NCBI GenBank assembly: GCA_964482515.1
Contig: CAYZXT010000013.1
Span: 1 to 61,523 of the forward strand
From: CAYZXT01 sp964482515
Lineage (GTDB): Bacteria > Elusimicrobiota > Elusimicrobia > FEN-1173
DNA: 61,523 nt
Reading direction: 5' to 3'
Shown: positions 33,789-41,819 of the stretch, one piece after another
How positions within the stretch are numbered: the first letter of the stretch is position 1
Layout of the letters: each line of letters starts with the position of its first letter
The notes under the pieces: model-generated
The model's input: only the letters and a program-made list of their open reading frames with translations
What the model was told of the DNA's origin: nothing
Databases searched by the model: none
Program-made: the position numbers and the translations under genes

Positions 33789-35069
33789 ATGTCTCACGAA
33801 ACCAAAATCAAAGGTTTGAAATGCAAAGAATGCGGGCATGAAGTGCCGGCGAGGGCCATCCATGTCTGTGAGTTCTGTTTCGGTCCCTTGGAAGTCGTCT
33901 ATAACTACGACTATTTGAAGAAAGTCGTCACCCGCGCCAAGATCCAGTCCGGCCCGCGCAGCCTCTGGCGCTATTGGGACCTCCTGCCGGTCGAGACCCA
34001 TAACGTCGTATCCATCCAGGAAGGCTACACGCCGTTCTTTCACGCGAAGAACCTCGGCAAGCTCCTCGGCCTGAAAAAACTCTACATCAAGAACGACACC
34101 GTCAACCCGACCTTCTCCTTCAAAGACCGCGTCGTCAGCGTCGCCATTTCGCGCGCGCGGGAGCTGGGCTTCGATACCTTGGCCTGCGCCTCGACGGGCA
34201 ATCTGGCCGGCGCCGTGGGCGCCTACGGCGCTGTGGCGGGGCTCAAGACCTTCGTCTTCATCCCCGCGGACCTGGAAACCGGCAAGGTCCTGGGCGCCAG
34301 CATTTATAATCCGACGATCGTGGGCGTGGAGGGGAATTACGACGATGTGAACCGGCTCTGCGCTGAGATCGCCGACTCCTACAAATGGGCCTTCGTGAAC
34401 GTGAACATCCGTCCCTATTACGCCGAAGGCTCCAAGACGCTGGGTTTTGAGGTGGCCGAGCAGCTGGACTGGCAAACGCCGGACCATTGCGTGGTCCCCG
34501 TGGCGTCGGGGTCGCTTCTCACGAAGATTTACAAAGGGTTCCATGAGTTCCAGAAGCTGGGATTGATCCCGGAAAAAGAACCCCGCATGTCCGCGGCCCA
34601 GGCCGACGGCTGCAGCCCCGTGGTGACCGCGATCCAGGAAAACTCCGACATCATCAAGCCTGTGAAACCGAAGACTATCGCCAAGTCCCTGGCCATCGGC
34701 AACCCGGCGGACGGGTTCTACGCCTGGAAGATCGTGAAGCAGACGGGCGGCTATGGCGCCTCCTCTTCGGACCAGGAAATTGTCGAGGGGATCAAATTGC
34801 TCGCCAGAACCGAAGGCGTTTTCGCCGAGACCGCCGGCGGCGTGACTGTTTCCGCGTTGAAAAAGCTGGCCTTGTCCGGTAAAATTAAAGAGGACGAGGT
34901 GGTGGTGGCTTTCATCACGGGGAACGGATACAAGACCATGGACGCCGTGAGCGGGCAGCTGGCGAAGCCGCACCTGATCACGCCGAACATCCAGGAGTTC
35001 AAGGACCTCTACAACCGATTGACATCCCCGTCGTCGGCGAAGGAAGCCGCCCCGCTCGCGACGCGCTGA
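33789..35069 (+). CDS. Threonine-synthase-like PLP enzyme under SAM control
   Basis: 426 aa from ATG 33789 with AAGGAG upstream. The N-terminus has a small zinc-ribbon-like motif (CKECGHEV..HVCEFC). The PLP enzyme core follows, with the lysine in NPTFSFKDR and the phosphate-binding segment CASTGNLAGAVGA. This is the class II threonine synthase family, which acts on O-phosphohomoserine. A SAM-I riboswitch upstream and sulfur-carrier and NIL genes downstream suggest it is wired to methionine synthesis, perhaps as a homocysteine synthase that uses O-phosphohomoserine and a protein thiocarboxylate, comparable to CysM/CysO. Ordinary threonine synthesis remains possible. Confidence 0.9.
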   Translation: MSHETKIKGLKCKECGHEVPARAIHVCEFCFGPLEVVYNYDYLKKVVTRAKIQSGPRSLWRYWDLLPVETHNVVSIQEGYTPFFHAKNLGKLLGLKKLYIKNDTVNPTFSFKDRVVSVAISRARELGFDTLACASTGNLAGAVGAYGAVAGLKTFVFIPADLETGKVLGASIYNPTIVGVEGNYDDVNRLCAEIADSYKWAFVNVNIRPYYAEGSKTLGFEVAEQLDWQTPDHCVVPVASGSLLTKIYKGFHEFQKLGLIPEKEPRMSAAQADGCSPVVTAIQENSDIIKPVKPKTIAKSLAIGNPADGFYAWKIVKQTGGYGASSSDQEIVEGIKLLARTEGVFAETAGGVTVSALKKLALSGKIKEDEVVVAFITGNGYKTMDAVSGQLAKPHLITPNIQEFKDLYNRLTSPSSAKEAAPLATR

Positions 35070-35187
35070 AGCCCAAGCGCGCCATCCCGCAAACTGGTGC
35101 GATACCCGGCGGCATCGTTGACCCGCCGCTCCGATTTTCGCATCATATACGTTCAGTGAAGATGGATTTCTGAAGGAGGACCAGCCC

Positions 35188-35520
35188 ATGGCTGCCAAGG
35201 TACGCATTCCCGCCCCGCTCCGTAAGCTCACCAAAGACCAGGCCATCGTCGATGCCCAGGGAGCCAATGTCGAAGAGCTCATCGCCAGTTTGGAAAAGGC
35301 CTATCCGGGATTGAAAGAACGGATCTGCGACGAGTCCGGCCAGATCCGGCGCTTCATCAACGTGTTCGTCAACGGGGAAGACATCCGTTTTAAGCAGGGA
35401 GCCAAAACGTCCGTCGACGAGGGCGCGGAAGTCAGCATCATTCCTGCCATCGCCGGAGGAGTTTTCGTCCCGCTGGGACGCCTCCGGTCCTCGGAGCTCT
35501 GCGAGAGGGTCGGAAGTTAG
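35188..35520 (+). CDS. ThiS/MoaD-like sulfur carrier with a C-terminal extension
   Basis: 110 aa. The beta-grasp fold of small sulfur carriers is visible (VRIPAPLRKLT, FINVFVNGEDIR, VSIIPAIAGG). In active carriers the protein ends in GG, which is thiocarboxylated. Here the AGG is followed by 19 more residues (VFVPLGRLRSSELCERVGS). The tail would have to be cut off before use, as happens with HcyS in Wolinella succinogenes. AGGAGGA precedes the ATG. It lies between the threonine-synthase-like and NIL genes and should share their SAM-regulated transcript. Confidence 0.85.
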   Translation: MAAKVRIPAPLRKLTKDQAIVDAQGANVEELIASLEKAYPGLKERICDESGQIRRFINVFVNGEDIRFKQGAKTSVDEGAEVSIIPAIAGGVFVPLGRLRSSELCERVGS

Positions 35521-35526
35521 ACGTCT

Positions 35527-35769
35527 ATGAAGAAGCAGCTGGATCTCATTTTCCCCCGGGAATTGATCCGGGAGCCCGTCATCCACCTCATGTCCAAAGA
35601 GTTCGATGCGGTGATCTTCAACATCCGCCGGGCGAAGGTCACGGAAAAAGTGGGCGAGATGGTGCTGGAGTTGGAGGGTCCGGAAGCGGACCTGGATGAC
35701 GCGATCTCCTGGTTGCGGAAGAAAAACGTGCGCGTGGAGTCCGTCATCCACGACGCCGTCGAAGGATAA
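35527..35769 (+). CDS. NIL-domain protein
   Basis: 80 aa comprising just one NIL domain (LDLIFPRELIREPVIHLMS, followed by FNIRRAKV and GEMVLELEG). NIL domains are found at the C-terminus of the MetN methionine-importer ATPase, where they bind methionine, and as small stand-alone or ferredoxin-fused proteins linked to homocysteine synthesis in methanogens and other anaerobes. It starts 6 bases after the sulfur carrier gene. The association supports a methionine role. Confidence 0.92.
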   Translation: MKKQLDLIFPRELIREPVIHLMSKEFDAVIFNIRRAKVTEKVGEMVLELEGPEADLDDAISWLRKKNVRVESVIHDAVEG

Positions 35770-35860
35770 AAGCGTAAACGTTCTTTAAAACCCCGGTCTG
35801 ACCGCGTAGCGCATCTTCACATGGGGGACAAAAATTTTCAGTCCGACGGTCAAACAGGGT

Positions 35861-36469
35861 GTGTCCATGAGCGCTGACGTTCTCGTTCTCAACCGGCAGT
35901 TCTACGCCATCCAAATCACCACCTGGCGGCGGGCCCTCACTTTATTGTATCTGGACCATGCCCACGTGGTGGACCCCGAATACCGCACGTACACTTTCCA
36001 GGACTGGTGCGAACTGTCCCGCGCCATGACGGAAAACTCCTCGGGCTTCGTCGCTACGCCCTCCATCCGCATCGCCATCCCCGAGGTCATCGCCCTTAAA
36101 GTCTACGACCGGCTGCCGACCTCCGAGGTCAAGTTCACGCGGCGCAACATCTACGAGCATTACGGCTACCATTGCTGCTACTGCGGAAAGAAATTTCCCA
36201 CCAGCGAACTGAACCTGGACCACGTCGTGCCCCGCAGCCGCGGCGGCCCCACCAACTGGACGAACATCGTCACGTCCTGCATTCCCTGCAATTTAAGGAA
36301 GAGCGACCTCACGCCCAAGGAAGCCCATATGAAGCTCCTGCTTCCGCCGTCCAAGCCCCGTTGGAAGGGGCCGGCGTCGCTGGTGCTGCGCGCCAATTTC
36401 AAGACGCGCCAGTCCTGGCAGCGCTTCATCGACAACATCTACTGGAACAGCGAGCTGGAAGGGTCGTAG
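35861..36469 (+). CDS. HNH endonuclease family protein (chromosomal type)
   Basis: 202 aa from GTG 35861 or ATG 35867. The N-terminal 100 residues (VLVLNRQFYAIQITTWRRAL) and the HNH domain (CCYCGKKFP, LNLDHVVPRSRGG, IVTSCIPCNLRK) match a widespread conserved family found singly in many genomes (Planctomycetes, Deltaproteobacteria and others). Its role is unknown; it is not tied to mobile elements. Followed by a bidirectional terminator. Confidence 0.92.
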   Translation: MSMSADVLVLNRQFYAIQITTWRRALTLLYLDHAHVVDPEYRTYTFQDWCELSRAMTENSSGFVATPSIRIAIPEVIALKVYDRLPTSEVKFTRRNIYEHYGYHCCYCGKKFPTSELNLDHVVPRSRGGPTNWTNIVTSCIPCNLRKSDLTPKEAHMKLLLPPSKPRWKGPASLVLRANFKTRQSWQRFIDNIYWNSELEGS

Positions 36470-36553
36470 CCTAAAATAAGCGGATACAGTTCCGACTCCC
36501 TCGCAGCGCTACGGGAGCCTGGCGCGGCCCAGAGGGCCGAATACCCGCCAAGA

Positions 36554-36588
36554 AAAAACCCCCGGACGATCAGGTCCGAGGGTTTTTG
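36554..36588. terminator. Bidirectional terminator
   Basis: AAAAACCC..CGGAC / GTCCG..GGGTTTTT stem with a GATCAG loop, between the convergent HNH and PilZ genes. Confidence 0.88.
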
Positions 36589-36604
36589 TTTTATGCGAGA
36601 GTTT

Positions 36605-37063
36605 TTAGCGTCGCGCGAGCTTCTTCCGCGGCGGCAGCTTGTGGTGGGACGAGCGGATGATGTTGATGAAATCCTGGAAGGTGTGGATGATGTCGCGGGA
36701 GCGCTTGCTGTGGTCCGTGAACTGGACCCCGACGGACCAACCCTTGGCGCCCAGGTCCTTCACCCAGGAAACCTTTCCCTTGAGCATGGGCGAGCCTTCG
36801 TCGCCGTAAAACAAATCCTGTACCGCGATCTTGAGGCCGCGTTGGAAATGCAAATCGTCGCCGCGGCGGGCTTTCTCGGTTTTGGGTTTTCGCATGGCGA
36901 TGGGTTTGATCCCCGGGATGGATTCCAGGCGCATGCCGTGCTCGGTCACGTCCCGGGCCCACATTTCGGACATATAGGTTTTGTCTTTTTCCGAGACGGT
37001 GCAGGTCACCAGCACGGTGACGGGCCAACGGGTGGCGGTGCGGCGTTCTTGAGCGGATTTCAT
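36605..37063 (-). CDS. PilZ-domain protein
   Basis: 152 aa. The c-di-GMP-binding RxxxR motif is at the start (ERRTATRW) and the second motif appears as DVTEHGM, matching [D/N]x[S/T]xxG. A PilZ beta-barrel (about 6-120) is followed by a basic tail (HHKLPPRKKLARR). It is probably a cytoplasmic c-di-GMP receptor, controlling motility or surface behaviour. No partner diguanylate cyclase is nearby. GGAGGAACC precedes the ATG. Confidence 0.88.
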   Translation of the reverse strand: MKSAQERRTATRWPVTVLVTCTVSEKDKTYMSEMWARDVTEHGMRLESIPGIKPIAMRKPKTEKARRGDDLHFQRGLKIAVQDLFYGDEGSPMLKGKVSWVKDLGAKGWSVGVQFTDHSKRSRDIIHTFQDFINIIRSSHHKLPPRKKLARR

Positions 37064-37138
37064 GACGGTTCCTCCGGGCTGATTCCTTCGGGAATTATAT
37101 CAGAGCAACGGCCACTGGGAAAGAGCGTTGCGGCCACG

Positions 37139-37474
37139 TCATCGCGTCCCGGGCAGGAATGCCAGCGCCACGGCGCCGATGATAAGAACAAAGGAAGCCA
37201 AATAGTTCCAGCGGATGGGTTCCTTGAGATAGAGGACGCAGAAGCCGATGAAGACCGCGAGAGTGATGACTTCTTGGATGATCTTCAGCTGCGGCGCGGT
37301 GAACGTTCCGTGCCCCCAGCGGTTCGCGGGCACCTGGAGCGAATATTCGGGCAGGGCGATCAGCCAGCTGATCAGGATCACCTGCCAGAGCGCCGCGCTT
37401 TTGTGTTTGAGATGGCCGTACCACGCGGCGGTCATGAAAATATTGCTGCCGATCAGAAGCAGTATGGTTTTCAC
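37139..37474 (-). CDS. DUF486-like small multidrug-type membrane protein
   Basis: 111 aa with four transmembrane helices. The DUF486 family pattern is clear: NIFMTAAWYGHLK, SWLIALPEYSLQVPANR, QLKIIQEVITLAVF and YLKEPIRWNYLASF. Distant relative of the EamA/SMR superfamily. Transport substrate unknown. Confidence 0.93.
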   Translation of the reverse strand: MKTILLLIGSNIFMTAAWYGHLKHKSAALWQVILISWLIALPEYSLQVPANRWGHGTFTAPQLKIIQEVITLAVFIGFCVLYLKEPIRWNYLASFVLIIGAVALAFLPGTR

Positions 37475-37494
37475 GACCGCCCCCTAAAAACTTT

Positions 37495-37683
37495 CTAGAA
37501 CGGCAGGGCGTCGACGGCGTCGGCCGCTTTGTCGACAGCCGCGTCCGCGGTGTTGCCGACCGCCGGGATGATCGAGACGACCGCGCCGGCGACCCGCATG
37601 GGGACGGTCACGATCTTGGTCAGCAGGCAGCCCGTGGTGCTCATCAGGACCAACGCCAGAAGCAGCAGCTTGGATGTTTTCAT
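37495..37683 (-). CDS. Small lipoprotein
   Basis: 62 aa. Signal peptide ending in a lipobox (STTGC) so it is a lipoprotein of about 43 residues after processing. The LTKIVTVPMRVAGAVVSIIPAVGNTADAA body resembles a widespread family of tiny lipoproteins of unknown role. It has a good GAGGAGGG site before the ATG. Its stop lies 20 bases upstream of the DUF486-like start on the same strand, so the two may share a transcript. Confidence 0.8.
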   Translation of the reverse strand: MKTSKLLLLALVLMSTTGCLLTKIVTVPMRVAGAVVSIIPAVGNTADAAVDKAADAVDALPF

Positions 37684-37831
37684 TGTTCCCTCCTCGTCGA
37701 AGCTTCAAAATCTCCCAATAACATAGCAAAATTTCAACGGCGGCGTGTTTCCGTTGATCGAATCCGGACAATTTAGTAATGTTTTCACGGTTTCGACCAG
37801 CAAACAATTCGCAAGGGGGGACAGCCGATCT

Positions 37832-38677
37832 ATGAGACGACGAATTCTTGGCAGCCTTTTTCTATCCGCGGCTTTATGCGGGACCGCCGCGGCCGACCAA
37901 CTGTTCATCACGGAGACCGTATCGCGCGGAGACGTTGGAACGCTGGACGTGGAACTCCGGCCCGCTTACCGCTCCGATGAGTTCAAAATCAAAACGACCA
38001 ACACCCTCGAATACACCGCCACCGTCTTGCGCACGGACGCGCGCGCCCGCTGGGTGCCCGCCGAACGCTGCGAAGCCTACCTGGAACTTCCCTACCTGAA
38101 AACCGAGCTCGAAGCCGATGGGACCGGCGCTCCCGCCGCGACCGACGAATCCGGACTGGGCCAGGTGATCGTCGGCGGAAAATACGTTTTCTCCCCCATG
38201 CTGGGCGTCGCCCTGCGGGCCGAACTTCCCACCGCCGACCAATCCAACGGTCTTGGGGAAGGACTGAACCTGGGGATCTCCCTGCTCGGCGAAAAAGTCA
38301 TCGGCGCCGTGACCGCCTACGGCAACCTGGGATATCTCCTTAAACAGGAATACACCGCCAACGGCAAAATCAATCCGGGCGACGTGGTCCAGATCGGCGG
38401 CGCGGTCAAACATACGCGCTGGGGCCTGGACTGGACCGGCGAGGCGCAGGCCTACCTCGTCGGCAAGAGCAAGTTCGCGGGCGCGACCGTCGCCAATTCC
38501 GACGCCACCGCCATCGACCTGGTGGCCGGCGCGGCCAAGGCGCTGAACGACCAACTGACCCTTCGGGGCGGACTGGGTTTCGGCGTGGGCGAGGAAAAAG
38601 GACAGAGCTTCGACCTAGTGCGCGGGGCCGGCGATTACAGGGTGTTCCTGGCCGCCGTGTACCGGCTCAAAATATAG
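37832..38677 (+). CDS. Predicted outer-membrane beta-barrel
   Basis: 281 aa from ATG 37832 (AAGGGGGGA just upstream). The signal peptide ends at AAA-D. The rest resembles transporter-like beta-barrels (VELRPAYRSDEF, YLELPYLKTEL, LGQVIVGGKYVFSPM) and ends in VYRLKI. These are sometimes grouped with phenol MetA-like channels. It is followed 18 bases later by the lipoprotein, so they may work together at the outer membrane. Confidence 0.78.
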   Translation: MRRRILGSLFLSAALCGTAAADQLFITETVSRGDVGTLDVELRPAYRSDEFKIKTTNTLEYTATVLRTDARARWVPAERCEAYLELPYLKTELEADGTGAPAATDESGLGQVIVGGKYVFSPMLGVALRAELPTADQSNGLGEGLNLGISLLGEKVIGAVTAYGNLGYLLKQEYTANGKINPGDVVQIGGAVKHTRWGLDWTGEAQAYLVGKSKFAGATVANSDATAIDLVAGAAKALNDQLTLRGGLGFGVGEEKGQSFDLVRGAGDYRVFLAAVYRLKI

Positions 38678-38695
38678 TCAAGGGAGTGCACTACC

Positions 38696-39517
38696 ATGAA
38701 AAATAAATTTAATTCCTTCATGTCCCTGGCCTTAGCTCTGGCCATGACCGCCGGCTGCTCGAGCCGGGAAACGGCCGATAAGCTGATGCAGGGGTCCACG
38801 GTGACCAATACCGTCAACACCGCGGCGCCGGGCACTCCGGCCAGCGCGGTACAGAACGCGGTCGTGGCCGTCCAGATGATCGGCGTCGGCATCAACACAG
38901 GGACGCTGGCCCCCCGTCCCAACGGGGCCGGCGCGCCGCAGCTCGTGCCGTCGAACTCCACCTACGACGCGGTCAACGGGTGGTACGCATTGGCGCTGAC
39001 GTGCGCGCTCTACACGACCCTGGCGTTCCGGATGCGGCTGCTTGACAGCGGCGGCCTCGCGCTAGCCCTTTGGGGCACCGCCAGCCCGTTCACGGCCCTC
39101 AATACGGCGCTCCTGGCCCAGGTCGCCACGGCGGTGTTCATCCTGACCGCCACAGACGCCCGCGGCAACAGCGTGATCGCCCAGCTCACCCGCGCCGGCG
39201 CCTTCAGCCGGTTCGCCGCCAACGTCTTCTCGGGTACCGTCACCACCAGCGGCAACGACGGCAACCTGACGCTCACCACGAGCGACCTGCAGATCGACGG
39301 ATCGGTCAGCGGGACGGGCCGTCCCGTGGGCGGCACGCTCAGCGGGAGCGGCCTCACGCCCGCGGGACAGGTCATCACCGCGCTCATCATCACCTTCCTC
39401 GCCACGGGCGCGGCCACCGGTTCCATGAAGGTGGACGGCCAGAACGTGGCCTTCGACGTGGGCGCGGACGGCGCCGGCACCTATGTCGACGACAGCGGTA
39501 CGCACGCCATCGAATAA
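38696..39517 (+). CDS. Hypothetical lipoprotein
   Basis: 273 aa. The signal peptide has a lipobox (MTAGC). The mature part is Thr/Ala/Gly-rich and of low charge, with several hydrophobic strands (VSGTGRPVGGTLSGSGLTPAG) that look like surface beta-structure. No family recognised. It is probably co-transcribed with the beta-barrel gene and ended by a strong hairpin. Confidence 0.78.
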   Translation: MKNKFNSFMSLALALAMTAGCSSRETADKLMQGSTVTNTVNTAAPGTPASAVQNAVVAVQMIGVGINTGTLAPRPNGAGAPQLVPSNSTYDAVNGWYALALTCALYTTLAFRMRLLDSGGLALALWGTASPFTALNTALLAQVATAVFILTATDARGNSVIAQLTRAGAFSRFAANVFSGTVTTSGNDGNLTLTTSDLQIDGSVSGTGRPVGGTLSGSGLTPAGQVITALIITFLATGAATGSMKVDGQNVAFDVGADGAGTYVDDSGTHAIE

Positions 39518-39542
39518 CTCCGTCCGGACACGTTTCAAAAAG

Positions 39543-39573
39543 AAGGGAGGGGGTTTCGGCCCCCTCCCTTTTG
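39543..39573 (+). terminator. Intrinsic terminator after the lipoprotein gene
   Basis: An 11-bp stem AAGGGAGGGGG with CCCCCTCCCTT and a 6-nt loop, followed by more Ts. Confidence 0.93.
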
Positions 39574-39690
39574 CGTTCCAAAGCGCTAATCCTTCGTCTT
39601 GCGACCCCTCGGTCGGTTTGTTAGAATAGGCCGTCCGGTCGCGCCGGGAGAATCTTTCCCGGTGCTATTTGTTTTGACCAACCACTTTAT

Positions 39691-39762
39691 TCCCCGGTAG
39701 CTCAATGGTGGAGCATTCGACTGTTAATCGAAGGGTTGCTGGTTCGAGTCCAGCCCGGGGAG
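39691..39762 (+). tRNA. tRNA-Asn (anticodon GUU), integration target of the element
   Basis: 72 nt. Acceptor TCCCCGG pairs with CCGGGGA, the anticodon loop is CTGTTAA, and the T arm has GGTTCGAGTCC. CCA is not encoded. The gene is intact. A large serine recombinase reads in from the other side, and its last codons are antisense to the 3' half of this tRNA. Confidence 0.97.
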
Positions 39763-41217
39763 CGTCTTTAGACAAGAAGGCCCTTCAGCTAAAAAGCTGA
39801 AGGGCCTTTTGTATGTGGGTGAAAGGTTTTCATTGGTGAGGGTAAAGTTCGAGGCCACGAACCGGGCAATTGTAGCCTTGTCCGTATTGGTTGCTTCAAA
39901 GTATTGGGAATACAAACGTTTTGAAAGTTCGAGGGTTCTAAAACCCTTCTCCACACCGTCGGGGTTGATCCCGTCGTTGCACGCTTTCATCTGTCCTTGC
40001 AACATCGCAATTTGCGCCTGGTATTCCGCTTCCTTGGCCCGGAACATCTCTTCGGGCAATGTCCCGTCGAATTTCGCATCGTAGAGCTTGCTAAGGCGGT
40101 TCTTGGCCCGTTCATGATCCGTCTTGAGCGCGGTAAAGCGCGTCTCCTTGATTGCTGAAATGTTTTTAGTTCTCTCCCGGAGGGCGTCCGTCAACCAGTC
40201 CGCCACGTCCGGCGGAAGGGTCACGTTTTTGACGGCATCGCCCATTTTGGAAATCATGTCGGCTTCCCTCATGTAGCGCCCCTCATGCCGTCCCTTGGTG
40301 AAGGTGCAATGATAATAATCGTAGCGGCCCTTTTTCCTTTCGCCTAAAACCTTGCATCCGCAAATCCCGCACACGGCCAAATTGTTGAAGACGAAATTCC
40401 GGGGCATGATGCGGATATGAAATCTGCCGGTGAGGACTTCTTGCGCCCGGTCAAACAATTCCTTGCCGATTAAGGGAGTGTGATTGCCCTGATAAATTTT
40501 ATCCCGCCACTCAAAAACCCCGTAGTAAAAATTATTCCTCAAAATATTATGGAGGGAAGCCTTACACACCCGCCCACCGCTCTTATTGCGGAAGCCTTCA
40601 CCGTGGAGTTGTTCAAGCAGGGTGGCAAGCGAATAGTTGCCCGTGGCGAATAGTTCAAAAGCCCGTCGGATGTGGGGCGCAATCGCCTCGTCTACGTCGA
40701 TTAAATGAGTGACGGGGTTATTTCGATATCCTACCGGCGCGATGGAGGGGAAACAGCCTTGCTCCGCCTTTTCCATCATCCCCATTTGTGACTTGCGGGA
40801 AATGTCATTGGACATTTTCTTGGCCACGGCCACTTCAATGTCAAACATAAATTCATCATCGGAGCCGGAATCCCGGTTGAAAACCTTGTTGGTGCGGGAG
40901 AAATGGACGCTCTTGCCATGCTCCCGTATGAGGCCGTAAATCTTAAGCTTGTCGAAATCGTTTCGTGTCATGCGGTCCGTCACGTCGAAGATGATGTGGC
41001 CGACTTCCGCGTGTTTCTTGACGAACTCCACCATTTGGTTGAAGGCGGTCCGCTCGCTTCGCCAGGCGGATTCCGAAATCTTCCAAACGCGGACGATCTC
41101 AAAGCCCTTCCTCCGGGCATATTCCCGCCCAAGCTTTTCTTGGGCGTCGAGAGAATAGCCTTCCTTTTCTTGTTCAAGGCTTGAGACTCGGACGTAGAGG
41201 ACGGCGTTCGAAATCAC
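39724..41217 (-). CDS. Large serine recombinase (integrase)
   Basis: 497 aa with a GTG start overlapping the ankyrin gene's stop. The N-terminal resolvase domain (1-150) has the catalytic serine in YVRVSSLEQ and the DRMTRN region. Recombinase (about 170-280), zinc-ribbon (CGICGCKV..YHCTF, about 285-320) and coiled-coil (about 330-430) domains follow, as in large serine integrases. The last 14 residues or so (LDSNQQPFD end) are antisense to the tRNA-Asn 3' half, and the reading frame crosses the terminator hairpin. In the free element the C-terminus would thus differ. Probably integrates and excises the element. Last gene of the R-M operon. Confidence 0.94.
   Translation of the reverse strand: MISNAVLYVRVSSLEQEKEGYSLDAQEKLGREYARRKGFEIVRVWKISESAWRSERTAFNQMVEFVKKHAEVGHIIFDVTDRMTRNDFDKLKIYGLIREHGKSVHFSRTNKVFNRDSGSDDEFMFDIEVAVAKKMSNDISRKSQMGMMEKAEQGCFPSIAPVGYRNNPVTHLIDVDEAIAPHIRRAFELFATGNYSLATLLEQLHGEGFRNKSGGRVCKASLHNILRNNFYYGVFEWRDKIYQGNHTPLIGKELFDRAQEVLTGRFHIRIMPRNFVFNNLAVCGICGCKVLGERKKGRYDYYHCTFTKGRHEGRYMREADMISKMGDAVKNVTLPPDVADWLTDALRERTKNISAIKETRFTALKTDHERAKNRLSKLYDAKFDGTLPEEMFRAKEAEYQAQIAMLQGQMKACNDGINPDGVEKGFRTLELSKRLYSQYFEATNTDKATIARFVASNFTLTNENLSPTYKRPFSFLAEGPSCLKTLPGLDSNQQPFD
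39759..39830. repeat. Left boundary repeat of the element, with terminator hairpin
   Basis: From the last bases of tRNA-Asn through a perfect 14-bp terminator hairpin (39777-39790 with 39795-39808). It aligns without gaps to 50670-50741 with 56 of 72 bases identical. One stem pair changes G-C to C-G between the copies, so the hairpin is conserved by compensation. Probably attL region. Confidence 0.8.
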
Positions 41218-41819
41218 GCTTTATTCTCCATTTCCAATTCGCGGGCGGTCTTCGCTCCCCACCGTCTCAAAAGTTGCAAAACAACGGGTTTTTCAACTCC
41301 TTGGGCTTCCGCCGCCCGCTCCAAATAAGCAATCCAAGCCTCTTCAGTCTCTTTGTCTTTCTCGGCGGGCTCCATGCGAGGATTTACATTAAAAGCGTAA
41401 AGCCTATAATCGCTCTCCGCCCAATCCAAGAGGGATTCCTTCGGCTCCGTAAGAAAATTCGGGGTGCCGCCATTTTCAAGAAGGAATTGAAGCACGTCCA
41501 ATTCCCGTGAATTGACCGCAAGCCAAAGCGGTCCAATGCCTTCCTGGTCCCGTTTGTTGATGTTGGCCCCGCCCTCCACAAGAAGGCGAATGATCTCAAA
41601 CAAACGCGCCCGCCGCGCTTTCCAATCTTGCCCGTTCTTTGCATATTTCGTCGCGTCAATTTTGCAATCGCCAAACTCCGTAATAGCCTCTTCAAGAGGG
41701 GAATCCTCACCCTGTGTTTCAAGGATATCCCCTTGCTGTAAGAGGTGCTTGACTTGCATCGGATCGGCGTTGCATATGGCCGTCGAAAGCTGTTTCCTTA
41801 AAGGCTCCTTGACCGTCAT
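41214..41819 (-). CDS. Ankyrin-repeat protein inside the R-M operon
   Basis: 201 aa. At least two or three ankyrin repeats are visible (VKHLLQQGDILETQGEDSPLE; IIRLLVEGGANINKRDQEG; VLQFLLENGGTPNFLTEP). No signal peptide or enzymatic domain. It overlaps res upstream and the recombinase downstream by 4 bases each, so it is translationally coupled to both. Ankyrin proteins usually bind other proteins; a role as a regulator, immunity factor or phage-protein sensor for the nuclease is possible. Not a standard part of type III systems. Confidence 0.85.
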   Translation of the reverse strand: MTVKEPLRKQLSTAICNADPMQVKHLLQQGDILETQGEDSPLEEAITEFGDCKIDATKYAKNGQDWKARRARLFEIIRLLVEGGANINKRDQEGIGPLWLAVNSRELDVLQFLLENGGTPNFLTEPKESLLDWAESDYRLYAFNVNPRMEPAEKDKETEEAWIAYLERAAEAQGVEKPVVLQLLRRWGAKTARELEMENKA

